Shown here: positions 8,349 through 16,311 of the stretch, piece by piece
Position numbering within the stretch: the first letter of the stretch is position 1
How the letters are laid out: every line of letters begins with the position of its first letter
From: DASZVB01 sp035545855
GTDB lineage: Bacteria; Myxococcota_A; Polyangia; Polyangiales; Polyangiaceae
Assembly (NCBI GenBank): GCA_035545855.1
Contig: DASZXK010000155.1
Location: forward strand, 1 to 64,000
Direction: 5' to 3'
Length of the DNA stretch: 64,000 bases
Made by a program: the position numbers and the translations under genes
Notes under the pieces: model-generated
Told to the model about the DNA's origin: nothing
Database searches by the model: none
What the model saw: the letters and a program-made list of their open reading frames with translations, nothing else

Positions 8349-10247
8349 ATGGCGTCCGATCATCTGGCCCGATTCTCGTACGAGCGGCTGCTCCTGATGC
8401 GACCTGAGATCCGCGTGGACGGCCTGTGGACGGATGGCGTCTGGTACTACGCGGTTTGCCCCGACGTCGGCCCTGAGACTCAACTACCCGACGGCAAGAA
8501 TTTCTTCGCGTGGTTCGATCACGAATGTCGGGCTGCGGCGTCGCCAATTCGGGTGGTTTCAGGTCCACCATCCGGGACCAGACTCGCTGCGCCGCGCACG
8601 CTCGAAGCAGTCATCGAAAATCGCGGAGGCTTCGCAACGGTCCGTGACACGTTCGTCGATCTTCATCTGGCTCTGCCCACCGACTTTCCAGATTTCACCC
8701 TGGATGCGCCAGATGCACGCGAGGTCGTCGTCACGGTTCAGCGCGCCCTGACACCTGAGGAGCAGGCCACGCTTGAGCAGACCTACGGCGGCTTTGATGT
8801 CGGCCTCCCTCTGCGGGTCTCTGTCGACGCGGCCAAAAACCCAAGTGCTGTCCCATTTCGGTTCAGGTCCGCGCAGGGCGACATCGACTTGCTTCCCAGC
8901 AGGCGTGTCGTGGGCTCCCGAGATCTGCGTTGGCTCGTCGAAGACGATGACGAATTCTGGAGTTCGACGCGCACAAAGCTGCTCGGGACCACAACGCTTA
9001 GTTCCGCAGAAGCTGCGCTCAAGGCCGGATTCGCGGGCGCGGGGCCCAGCTGCTACGTGAACGCGACCGTTTCGCCCACCAGCAATCTTCGCGGCTTTCT
9101 TACTCTCTATCGCACGGTTTATCTTTCGCCTCCGCTCGCAGATCGTAGTGACTCGATCCTGTCCACTTTGGGTGTCACACGCGACGAAGTCATCTCCCTT
9201 CTGCAAACGGACCGACTGCGCCTCGTGATCCCACAGTCGGTAGACCGGTATGATCAGAGATGGCTGGCGCAGGCCGCAGAAGCGGCACCGAAGTCGATTC
9301 TCCTGTCGCGCCGGTTGGCCGCTGCAACCGTGATCGACACACGGCATCGATGGCCCGTTTTCTTTCCACCAGTGAGCATCGTTGAGCGCCACGCCATCCT
9401 GAAAGTCGTCGTGCGCTTGGCCAGCATAGCCGGCAGCAGTGGCACGTCGAACTGGTTTCGCGTACTTGCTGACGCTCTGAGCACCGCGTGGCTGCAGTCG
9501 GAATCCCAGTTGAATCGGCGAGGCGCGATGGGAACGGCGCTCTGCGGGATCCCGGGGCTCGCGGCTGTCGCGTATCGTGCCACGCATGAAAAGGAGGCTG
9601 ATCTCGAAATCTGGAGCGCAGGCGCGGACGTCGAACGTGCCGGAGCTCTCGGCGCAAGCGTCGTTCCGAGTATCACTGAAACGTACAGTACGGAGCGAGC
9701 CGTCAACCTCGTTGCTGGCTGGTTTTCCCTCGACAACAAAGAGCGCGTTCCGACCGTCCCCCCCGAAACCTTCGTGGCTCTGGATGGGCTCCTCACGATA
9801 GACAACGACGCGCCCATCCTTCCGTTCGCGAAGGAGATGGCTGGCGGTGACATCGAGCGTCTGCAAGCAGTCGTTGAACGAATTGCTCGGTGGAACTTGG
9901 ATCCCGATCATCTCAAGGAAGCAATCGAGTCTTTCAACGCGGAGGTCCTCAAATATGAACGCCGCCAAGATCGCCTGCGCACGCTCAACATCGCTGGCAT
10001 GACGGCAGGCTTGGCGACAGCCGCGGTTCTCGCTTCCGACGCGGCGCTTCGCGCGACGGTAGGACCATTTGCCTCACTCGGCGCAGGCCTCGCATCCCTT
10101 CTATTCACGCTTGCCCGGGAGGAACTGTCCGCTCGCAGCACGCACATCGCGTCCGCGATTGACTTCGCGAACGGTCGGCTTGCAGGAGTGAGCGCGGACG
10201 CGGTCCTGGTTGCTCGCATGCGCAAGGAGGTAAAGCTACTGCGTTAG
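8349..10247 (+). CDS. Uncharacterised 632-residue protein at the end of the defence island
   Basis: No family recognised. The protein is mostly soluble-looking with no signal peptide. A central block has LYRTVYLSPP near 255, a short LVIPQS segment and LLSRRLAAATV near 315. The C-terminal 90 residues contain two Ala-rich hydrophobic stretches (about 548-565 and 572-592) separated by a few polar residues, followed by a basic helix; they could be a membrane hairpin. It starts 73 bases after the ATPase gene on the same strand and shares that gene's lower G+C, unlike the genes downstream, which suggests they were acquired together. Its partner may be the ATPase. A defence role rests on position only. 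Confidence 0.6.
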   Translation: MASDHLARFSYERLLLMRPEIRVDGLWTDGVWYYAVCPDVGPETQLPDGKNFFAWFDHECRAAASPIRVVSGPPSGTRLAAPRTLEAVIENRGGFATVRDTFVDLHLALPTDFPDFTLDAPDAREVVVTVQRALTPEEQATLEQTYGGFDVGLPLRVSVDAAKNPSAVPFRFRSAQGDIDLLPSRRVVGSRDLRWLVEDDDEFWSSTRTKLLGTTTLSSAEAALKAGFAGAGPSCYVNATVSPTSNLRGFLTLYRTVYLSPPLADRSDSILSTLGVTRDEVISLLQTDRLRLVIPQSVDRYDQRWLAQAAEAAPKSILLSRRLAAATVIDTRHRWPVFFPPVSIVERHAILKVVVRLASIAGSSGTSNWFRVLADALSTAWLQSESQLNRRGAMGTALCGIPGLAAVAYRATHEKEADLEIWSAGADVERAGALGASVVPSITETYSTERAVNLVAGWFSLDNKERVPTVPPETFVALDGLLTIDNDAPILPFAKEMAGGDIERLQAVVERIARWNLDPDHLKEAIESFNAEVLKYERRQDRLRTLNIAGMTAGLATAAVLASDAALRATVGPFASLGAGLASLLFTLAREELSARSTHIASAIDFANGRLAGVSADAVLVARMRKEVKLLR

Positions 10248-10292
10248 AAGTAGCAGTCCTGCGAACCGCGGATGGGGGGCCCCACCGCTCCG

Positions 10293-10656
10293 CTATCGAG
10301 GCTCCTTCGGAGCGCCACGAACAGTCTCGGCACCCCACCGCGTCCGTACCGCGGCGATCTGCTCCGCCGCCGGCATCGTCGCGATCCCCCGCAACTGCCG
10401 TTCCGCCACGTACCGAGCAGGAGTACCCGGGGGCAACGCCCGCAGCCAGACCCGGATGCCTAGATCCAGTTCCAGTAGGCGTAGAATCTGGGTAACCCGC
10501 ACCGTCGACGTCCGCTCCCGCACCGCCAGCGCCGCCCGATTCTTCACCCGGCCAGCGTCGAGGTCCGCCTGCCACGCTTCGGCCTTCGTCAGGAGCCTCA
10601 CGACCAGCGGCGGTTCCGTCGGCACCGGCTTCGGCTTCGACCGGCGCCGGGCCTCG
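10293..10656 (-). pseudogene. Decayed HTH gene, copy 1
   Basis: The minus strand reads a fragment of about 110 residues with KAEAWQADLDAGRVKNRAAL and RVTQILRLLEL. It resembles the HTH-containing proteins that sit beside serine recombinases, whose pattern is A..F...L..G.V..RAELA followed by RVTQI..LL.L. There is no good start or ribosome-binding site, and the reading frame runs into unrelated sequence at both ends, so I call it a remnant. A second copy lies at 16265-16615. It sits just past the last gene of the defence island and next to another gene fragment, which fits an old mobile-element scar. Confidence 0.5.
10381..10656. repeat. 276-bp dispersed repeat, copy 1
   Basis: Direct repeat of bases 16332-16607, in the same orientation, gap-free over 276 bp with about 47 mismatches by hand count (about 83% identity). 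Both copies stay open in the same minus-strand frame, so the identity reflects a once-coding sequence. Confidence 0.85.
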
Positions 10657-10707
10657 ACGTGGAACCGGCCCGAATAGTTCGCACTTGTGTCGGGGTTGGG
10701 GCGCCAG

Positions 10708-10806
10708 AGAGACCGAGCTCACGTGATCGGCAGGGACGAGCTGATGGAGAACAAGCGCGCCGCGGGGCGGCCACAAGACCTCGCCGACGTCGCTAAGCTC
10801 GCAACC
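10708..10806 (+). pseudogene. C-terminal tail of a nucleotidyltransferase-like gene
   Basis: The plus strand reads VIGRDELMENKRAAGRPQDL then ADVAKL. This is the typical ending of nucleotidyltransferase-fold proteins of the AbiEii-like type (a pattern of I.R.DLI.NK.A.GRPQDLADV..L). Nothing upstream extends the homology, so only the last 30 or so codons survive. The frame runs on without a stop into the secreted-protein gene that ends at 11352. Confidence 0.5.
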
Positions 10807-11352
10807 CTGCTCTTGGCGTATGGGGTCGCCGCATGCACGGATCGACCCCTCGACGCTCGACGTCAGCCCGGAGGCGCGTCCGGTGATGCAGGACGAGGGG
10901 ATGCGGCCACGGAAGAGCCGCAGCGGGACGCTGGACATCACCCGGTCGCAGACGCGTCACCGCCTCCACCACACCGAGAAGGCGGGCTACCTCCGCAGGA
11001 ACCCCCTGGGCCTCCAATTCTCGATCCATCCTGCCCGTCGTTCACGTTTCCGGCATTCGTGACCGGCTACTCCCCGGGAATCGGGATCCGCCAGCACGTT
11101 CAAGACGTGCCCGCGGCTGGATGCTGCCTGCCGAGCGGGCACTGCGGCGGTGCAGTCGACAGCGTCGTGCTCGGCATGGTCCCTGGAGTGGGGTTTCCGA
11201 TTCCCGTCGGCTATGGCCCACCGAAAGACTGCATTTCCTATCCCGAGTTCCCAACGGTGCCGGCCGGCAACTGGACGTGCGTGTTCCCCGCTCTGGATGG
11301 CGGGGCGTCGGGGGATGCGGCGGTCGAGGATGCGGGAAGCGACGGCGAGTGA
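10744..11352 (+). CDS. Hybrid secreted or lipoprotein-like frame, Cys-containing
   Basis: An open frame of 202 codons from ATG 10744. The first 20 codons are the tail of a nucleotidyltransferase-like gene. The next stretch, LATLLLAYGVAAC followed by TD, looks like a signal peptide end with a lipobox. After it come a low-complexity Pro/Gly/Asp linker and a domain with six Cys (CCLPSGHC, then KDC and WTC) ending in a Gly/Asp tail. The C-terminal part looks like the many lipoproteins of this genome. The fused N-terminus suggests that an original start was replaced by recombination near base 10800. Whether the hybrid is expressed is unknown. Confidence 0.45.
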   Translation: MENKRAAGRPQDLADVAKLATLLLAYGVAACTDRPLDARRQPGGASGDAGRGDAATEEPQRDAGHHPVADASPPPPHREGGLPPQEPPGPPILDPSCPSFTFPAFVTGYSPGIGIRQHVQDVPAAGCCLPSGHCGGAVDSVVLGMVPGVGFPIPVGYGPPKDCISYPEFPTVPAGNWTCVFPALDGGASGDAAVEDAGSDGE

Positions 11353-11578
11353 TGGTGGTCACGCTCGGGGCGTTCCTTTGGCCTAGTCGCCTCGAAGCGC
11401 AAGCGCGGGGTGCAGCAGAACGATTGAGTTGCATCGGACTGCGTCGAGGGGCTCCGTGCTCGGAACGGGACCGCGGATTCCGTCCTTCGTTCCTGATTGC
11501 CGAACCAGTTCGCATGATTTTGGCGAGTGTGTCGGCTGCGGCCCGCTCGCCTTCTCGTGCGCGAGCGCGACGAGCGCT

Positions 11579-12454
11579 TCAATCCGCCGCGAACAGCTGG
11601 ATCTCGCGCGCGCCGGTATTGCCGCCCGTGGAGCGACTCACCTCGAGACGCGCGCGTCGCGCCGTCGTGTCCGCAGGGAGCTCGAACACGTACGTCCGTT
11701 CGGGATCGTCCGTGGCGTAGGGGCCGAGGCGGGTCGTCCCGTCCAGCACGAGCTCCACGGCGGTCACGATCGAGGTGCCGTCGCTCATCGAGCGGCTACG
11801 GAAGCCGAAGGCCGCGAGGGAGCGGACCTGCCCGAGCTCGAGTTCGATCCAGGCATCGTCGCCGTCGCCGTCGCTCGACCACTCCGTGGCCATCGACCCG
11901 TCGATGGCTTTGAGGGCACCGAACGGCTCGTCGTCGCCGGCTCCGGAGTAGTTGCTGCTCTTCCCGGCGATCGTCGTTCCCGCAGAGGAGAGTGCGACGT
12001 TCTCGCGACTCGCCGCGTCGGTCGATCCCGTCGTCGTGAAGGGAACGACGTTGCTCGCGTGGGTGGATCCCGTCGCATCCGTCGCGGTCGCCCGGAACCA
12101 GTACGTCGTCGCGGGCACGAGATCTTCGAGCGGGACCTCGTGCACCAGGACGAGCGTGTCGTCTCGCATGTCCGGATTCGTGGCGTGCGCGTCCAGCGCG
12201 TCCGGCGACACACCGAAGTCTACGAAGCAGGTAGCGGGCCGGCTCGTGTCGAAGCGGACGACGGCGCGGGTCGCGCTGACGTTCTCGACGCGAAGAGCGA
12301 TGAAACGGAGGGCCGTCGTTGCCGCGTCCTTCCGCTGCGCGTCAGCCGGGTCGAGCGACGCATCCAGTTCGCCCGAGCCGTGGCGACCGCACGCGGCGAG
12401 CACAGCCGAGAGCCCGCAGAGCAGGAGCACGCGCGGAACGATCCGTCGAATCAT
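11579..12454 (-). CDS. Lipoprotein with fibronectin-III and discoidin-like domains
   Basis: A 291-residue lipoprotein. The start is set at the Met of MIRRIVPRVLLL because it gives a clean signal peptide and lipobox (LAAC, Cys21); a longer upstream frame is low-complexity. Residues about 50-145 form an FN3-like domain with the common end PATTYWFRATATD and VVPFTT. Residues about 155-291 match an F5/8 type C (discoidin) carbohydrate-binding jellyroll: AIDGSMATEW, then WIELELGQV, FGFRSRS, and a final strand REIQLFA. It is probably held on the outer membrane and binds glycans or polymers. It is divergent from the lipoprotein gene at 12690; the 235 bp between them hold a katG fragment. Confidence 0.8.
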   Translation of the reverse strand: MIRRIVPRVLLLCGLSAVLAACGRHGSGELDASLDPADAQRKDAATTALRFIALRVENVSATRAVVRFDTSRPATCFVDFGVSPDALDAHATNPDMRDDTLVLVHEVPLEDLVPATTYWFRATATDATGSTHASNVVPFTTTGSTDAASRENVALSSAGTTIAGKSSNYSGAGDDEPFGALKAIDGSMATEWSSDGDGDDAWIELELGQVRSLAAFGFRSRSMSDGTSIVTAVELVLDGTTRLGPYATDDPERTYVFELPADTTARRARLEVSRSTGGNTGAREIQLFAAD

Positions 12455-12514
12455 GAGCAGCGTCAGGGTACTCGATGGCGGCATGCGCCACCACCCGCGG
12501 TCGAGGTGAGTCGA

Positions 12515-12567
12515 AGGACTTCGACTATCGGAAGGAATTCCAGAGCCTCGACTTCGCGGCGCTGAAG
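12515..12567 (+). repeat. Exact 53-bp copy of an internal katG segment
   Basis: Identical over 53 bases to 22773-22825, which encodes katG residues 44-61 (DFDYRKEFQSLDFAALK in the middle). The sequence on either side is unrelated to katG. It lies in the spacer between two divergent lipoprotein genes, 10.2 kb from katG and in the same orientation. Confidence 0.97.
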
Positions 12568-12689
12568 CCTGCCGCGATCGCGAACACGCCGATCGACTCG
12601 CGTCGGGCCCGCGAAACGCACATTTGGCCTTCTGCGGACTTGCCCAAACACCGAAACGCAGGAGCGTCGCCGACGTAGAGTCCTTCAGC

Positions 12690-13598
12690 ATGGGCTCTCG
12701 TGCGGTCGCGTCACTCCTCCTCGTTGCGGTTTCCGTGGTGGTCGCTGCCTCCTGCGGGGGCACGGTGAGGGTCGCTGCCGCACGCACCTCGCCCGTCGCA
12801 ATCTGCGGCGCCGCGAACGAGTGTGGCGGCGGGCTGGATTGCGTATGCGGGGTCTGCTCGAGGCAATGCACCGACGATGCCGGCTGCCCGGAGGGCCACG
12901 CTTGCGCGACGGACGGCAGCGCCACCTTTCTGAGCCTCTGCGGGGGTGAAGTGACGCGGCCCGCGGGAGTGTGCGTCCCCCGGTGTACCGAGCTGGACGG
13001 CGGGGCGAGCACCTGTTCCGGGAGGGATACTTGCGGTGACGTCGGCTGCCAGCCTACCGCGTGCAACACGGACTACGCGGCGATCGCGCGGAGTGGAGGG
13101 GCGACGGTCTCCTTCCGGCGAGACGTGATGCCGTTCTTCGGGATGAGCTGCGTGGCCTCGTCCTGTCATAACCAGACGGACCGCGTGGCGGGGCTCGACC
13201 TCGGCGTGCGCTGCAAGTACGACCCCCCGACGAAGGGTTGCGTGTTCCCCGACGCCGTGGATCCGACCAGTACCTCGAGCAATCCACCCGCGCCGTTGAC
13301 CGACGACGTCGTGGCCCGGGTGCGCGAGGGTCTCCTCGCTCCCTCCAGTACGGCGCCTGCGGTGCTCCGGGTGGAGCCGGGGCACCCGGAGAGGAGCTTC
13401 CTCGTGGACTCTCTCCTCGGCACCACGAATGAGCGCGGCTACGTGTGCTCGAACCAGGATACGACGCACGAACCCGACCCGAAGCCCTGCGGCGAGTTCA
13501 TGCCGCTGACGATCCCTCCCCTCTGCATGAGCAGTCTGGGGCGCCGGCAGGTGGATACCGTCATCCGCTGGATCCTGGAGGGTGCTCAGGACGACTGA
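12690..13598 (+). CDS. Cys-rich lipoprotein with CX4CH cytochrome-like motif
   Basis: A 302-residue lipoprotein; the start at ATG 12690 gives MGSRAVASLLLVAVSVVVAA with lipobox Cys23. The first half has an EGF-like or spacer-type Cys-rich region (CGAANECGGGLDCVCGVC). The second half begins FRRDVMPFFGMSCVASSCHN, the pattern of myxobacterial and planctomycete cytochrome-like lipoproteins in which heme attachment uses CX4CH instead of CXXCH. It ends VIRWILEGA, the usual I-WI-GA helix of these domains. A likely role is periplasmic electron transfer. Heme binding is inferred from the motif and would need a maturation system that accepts the unusual spacing. Confidence 0.72.
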   Translation: MGSRAVASLLLVAVSVVVAASCGGTVRVAAARTSPVAICGAANECGGGLDCVCGVCSRQCTDDAGCPEGHACATDGSATFLSLCGGEVTRPAGVCVPRCTELDGGASTCSGRDTCGDVGCQPTACNTDYAAIARSGGATVSFRRDVMPFFGMSCVASSCHNQTDRVAGLDLGVRCKYDPPTKGCVFPDAVDPTSTSSNPPAPLTDDVVARVREGLLAPSSTAPAVLRVEPGHPERSFLVDSLLGTTNERGYVCSNQDTTHEPDPKPCGEFMPLTIPPLCMSSLGRRQVDTVIRWILEGAQDD

Positions 13599-13632
13599 GC
13601 TCGGCGCGCGGATAGGGGTCCCTTCGACCCCA

Positions 13633-13956
13633 TCAGGAGCCTCCGGCGCGCGGCGCAATCGGCGCCTTCGATTTGCGACCCCACGCCACGAACAGCGAGA
13701 GAGCCGCGAGAAAGAAGTTGAACGGCGTGTTGGCTCCCTCGCCACGCGACAAGTGAAAGATGATGGCGCCAAACATGAGGGCGCTACATCCAAGCGCGCC
13801 AAACACCGTCAGCTGCGGCTTGATGCGCGTGAGCGACGGCAGAACGATTCCGAGCCCGCCGAGGAGGTCGAAGAGGGCCGTCGCGTAGAGGAAGCCCGGC
13901 GACACCTGGCCCATCCACGGCATCTTCGAGGCAAGCTCCGGAATCGGCGTGGCGCT
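13633..13956 (-). pseudogene. DoxX-like membrane protein lacking its N-terminus
   Basis: The remaining 96 codons from ATG 13923 (MPWMGQVSPGFLYATALFDL) match the last three membrane helices of DoxX-like proteins, including LGGLGIVLPSLTRI and a HLSRGE loop. Family members usually have 25-35 more residues with a first helix. Upstream codons stay in frame for about ten residues (TPIPELASK) and then hit a stop at about 13958, exactly where the 81-bp repeat at 13955 begins. The gene therefore looks cut by the event that placed the repeat. A short functional form starting at 13923 cannot be excluded. Confidence 0.6.
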
Positions 13957-14035
13957 TGCTCAGATGCCGATCTTGGACGACCACTCGCCCGATACTGGGC
14001 CGCGCGCGTCCGTCGCTGGGCGCGGCAGCGTAGCC
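13955..14035. repeat. 81-bp dispersed repeat, copy 1
   Basis: Matches 22542-22622 at 75 of 81 positions, with no gaps and in the same orientation; the last 27 bases and a 24-base inner block are identical. This copy abuts the broken 5' end of the DoxX-like gene. The other copy ends 20 bp upstream of katG. Confidence 0.92.
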
Positions 14036-14088
14036 ACCGCGCGGCGCCGCGGCGTTCAGGATGTACTCGGACAGGACGATCGCCGAGC

Positions 14089-15297
14089 TCATGGCGAGCG
14101 CGACCCATGCACCGGCCGCTCGTACCCCACGCCGAACTCGAGCGTTTTCGTCACGGTGAGACCGGTGAGGAACTCGCCGTGCTTGCCCACCGTGTACCAG
14201 AAGCCGATCCCGGGATTTTCGTGCCAAAACGAGTTCGGGAACACCTCGACCTCGCCGAAGTAATCTTCCACGTTCGTGAGCCGGAACGACGCGACGAGCG
14301 AGTCGTTGCGGTCGATGAACACCCCGGCGCTCGGAGCGAAGCTCACCTTGTTCCGCAGATCGCTGATCGAGAAGTTCATCAGGCGGTAGGACCGCGCGCC
14401 GAGCCCCACCGACACGGAGTATTCGCCGGAGACGCGATAGGAGAGCCCTCCGAGCCAGCCGAGCCCGATGTGCACCAACGGAGAGAGACGCGGGTAGAAG
14501 GGCAAGGGCCACTTCACCGCGAAGTAGTTGCCGGCGTTGTTCAGGTTGCCGCCGGGGAACGTGAACGTCGGCTGGAGCGACCAGTCCATGATCCGGACGT
14601 CTTCGCTGAAGAAGCGCGCGACGCCGTCGATGCTGAAGAGCAGCATGCCCCCGACGTCGAAGAAGTAGACGTCGGCGATGGCGTCGGTGTTGAAGCCGGT
14701 GTTCCGCTTGTTCTCCAGCGTCTCGTTGACGAGCGCCGAACCCATGATCGTCGCGCCCGACCACAGCCACGGCACCGGGAAGCGGTGGTCGTCGAACCAC
14801 TCCGAGAGCGCGCGAAACGTCATGCCGCCGCCGATCAGGTGGAGCGAGTAGTTCGGAACCCAGTAAGCAGTGTCCGGCGTGAAGCTGAGCGGGAGGATCT
14901 CGGTGCGGAAGAACCGGCCGTAGCCGTCGTCCGCGATGGCGGGGAAGGGGTTCGCGAGGTTCCTGAGGACGACCTTGCCGTCCTCGCCATACGCCTGGTG
15001 GAAGATGTTCCGCGCCCCCGGCCGGACCTGGAGCACGTCGTAGCCGCGATTCAGGAGGACGTAGATCGGGCCGTAGAGCGACTCGTTCCCGTAGTCGCGC
15101 CCGTGATAGAAGTATCGGTGCGGCGGCGGCGGGGTCGGTGCCGCTACCGGCGCAGGCGCCGCCACATCGTCGTCGTCCGCGCGCGGCGGCGCTGCTGCGG
15201 CAGCCTCCGTGAGCGCGAAAACCGCGAGCGCACCGAGACACGCGCCACGACGACCCGGGAGCGGCAACGCCGCGTGTTCAGCGAGCTTCGGGGCCAT
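14089..15297 (-). CDS. Outer-membrane beta-barrel-like protein of unknown function
   Basis: A 402-residue secreted protein. The start at 15297 (MAPKLAEHAALPLPGRRG) gives a signal peptide ending near AAAAAPPRA, followed by a Pro-rich linker. The body has regularly spaced aromatic/glycine strands (YFYHGRDYGNESLYGP, WSLQPTFTFPGGNL, LSYRVSGEYSVSVGLGA) and a conserved-looking NETLENKRN and FFSEDVRIMDWS block. It ends in alternating aromatic strands typical of a barrel. No TonB box or known enzyme motif was seen. It stands alone between the broken doxX and the divergent 15537 gene. Confidence 0.65.
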   Translation of the reverse strand: MAPKLAEHAALPLPGRRGACLGALAVFALTEAAAAAPPRADDDDVAAPAPVAAPTPPPPHRYFYHGRDYGNESLYGPIYVLLNRGYDVLQVRPGARNIFHQAYGEDGKVVLRNLANPFPAIADDGYGRFFRTEILPLSFTPDTAYWVPNYSLHLIGGGMTFRALSEWFDDHRFPVPWLWSGATIMGSALVNETLENKRNTGFNTDAIADVYFFDVGGMLLFSIDGVARFFSEDVRIMDWSLQPTFTFPGGNLNNAGNYFAVKWPLPFYPRLSPLVHIGLGWLGGLSYRVSGEYSVSVGLGARSYRLMNFSISDLRNKVSFAPSAGVFIDRNDSLVASFRLTNVEDYFGEVEVFPNSFWHENPGIGFWYTVGKHGEFLTGLTVTKTLEFGVGYERPVHGSRSP

Positions 15298-15536
15298 TCG
15301 GCGTGCGGGCGCGTGGGGTCCTAGCCCGGACGGGCGCTGCCGGAAACCGCGGCCCGCGCAAGGGCTGGTTGCCCCTTCAGCCGGCTCACTAGCCGCGGAA
15401 TGACCGAGCAGCCGGGCGCTCGCCGGCGGCCCGGCGGCCATCTCTCGCGGGCTCGCGCTGAGAACATCGGCGAATTCACCCTCATGCAGGGTGTTCGGCG
15501 ACGAACCGGCTGAGTTAGAGTGGAGAACATCGAATC

Positions 15537-15932
15537 ATGACCTCGAAGCGTCACGTCGCCGTCTGGATGGATCATCACGAAGCGCACGTCTTTCACGTCG
15601 ATGTGGCCCAGCCGGACGACAAGATCATCCAGGCACCTGCTCATCGCGTGCATCGCCATCCGAAGGGCGCGACCGCCGAGCACAACCACCCCGAAGAACT
15701 GCACCACTTCTTCAAGGAGGTCTCGAGCGATCTCCAGGGTGCTGAGCGGGTGCTCGTCGTGGGTCCCGGCACGGCAAAGCTCCAGTTCATTCGCTACGCG
15801 CACGAGCACGACCCCTCGCTCGATCCCCGCATCGTCGGCGTGGAAACCGTCGATCATCCGACCGACGGCCAGCTCGTCGCGTACGCAAGGCGCTATTTCG
15901 CGGCGGACGACCGGATGCAGGCGAAGCGCTGA
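15537..15932 (+). CDS. baeRF-like translational-machinery protein, small
   Basis: A 131-residue soluble protein of a widespread bacterial family often annotated as translational machinery protein and related to the N-terminal fold of release factor eRF1. Recognisable pieces are HVAVWMDHHEAHVFHVD at the start, HRVHRHPKG near 36, then VLVVGPGTAKLQFIRY and ETVDHPTDGQLVAYARRYF near the C-terminus. Length is full for the family. ATG 15537 is the only sensible start. The protein is His-rich, which could mean metal binding. Its biochemical role is unproven in the family; proposals centre on stalled or hibernating ribosomes. Confidence 0.75.
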   Translation: MTSKRHVAVWMDHHEAHVFHVDVAQPDDKIIQAPAHRVHRHPKGATAEHNHPEELHHFFKEVSSDLQGAERVLVVGPGTAKLQFIRYAHEHDPSLDPRIVGVETVDHPTDGQLVAYARRYFAADDRMQAKR

Positions 15933-16071
15933 CGGGGCTCTTCGACTAGATCGCGGCGAGGTGCCCCTTCGGTGGGATACGCGTTCGGCCGCACATTGCG
16001 GTCCCGAGCGTCGACGCCAGCGCGCTCGTCCTGGATGTCGCCCGGTGGGTTGCGTCGGCTATCATGACTCC

Positions 16072-16311
16072 ATGAGCGAACCCACGCCGATGAGTCCCGC
16101 GGTCGCGGCGGTCGCGGCACATGTTTGCCGCCTCTGCGGCGGACACGAGTACGTGCACATCCCGGAGATGTTCGTCTCCAAAGGCAGCGGCGACTACACC
16201 TTCGAAGCACTGGTCTGCACCGCCTGTCGTCACACCGATCTGTTCGCCGATGACGTCGTACGGCTCACACGGCGGGTGTCGGCGCACCGCGTGGTACGCG
16301 TGCCAGCGTGA
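16072..16311 (+). CDS. Small double-CxxC zinc-ribbon protein
   Basis: A 79-residue protein. Residues 19-22 are CRLC and residues 56-59 are CTAC, the two halves of a zinc ribbon, with HEYVHIPEMF between them and a basic VRLTRRVSAHRVVRV tail. The start MSEPTPMSP is chosen because the upstream part of the same frame is low-complexity. The 3' end overlaps the second copy of the decayed HTH gene on the other strand. Function unknown; proteins of this size and layout often bind nucleic acid or act as metal-binding adaptors. Confidence 0.6.
   Translation: MSEPTPMSPAVAAVAAHVCRLCGGHEYVHIPEMFVSKGSGDYTFEALVCTACRHTDLFADDVVRLTRRVSAHRVVRVPA

Noticed and set aside
1..10247. Possible BREX or DISARM system because several defence genes are clustered
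   Set aside because: No PglX/PglZ-, BrxC- or DrmA/B/C-like sequence was found; the genes are type I RM plus unrelated effectors.
13582..15324. A 580-codon plus-strand frame covering the DoxX remnant and outer-membrane gene
   Set aside because: Arg-rich antisense shadow; the minus-strand product has a signal peptide and barrel-like strands.
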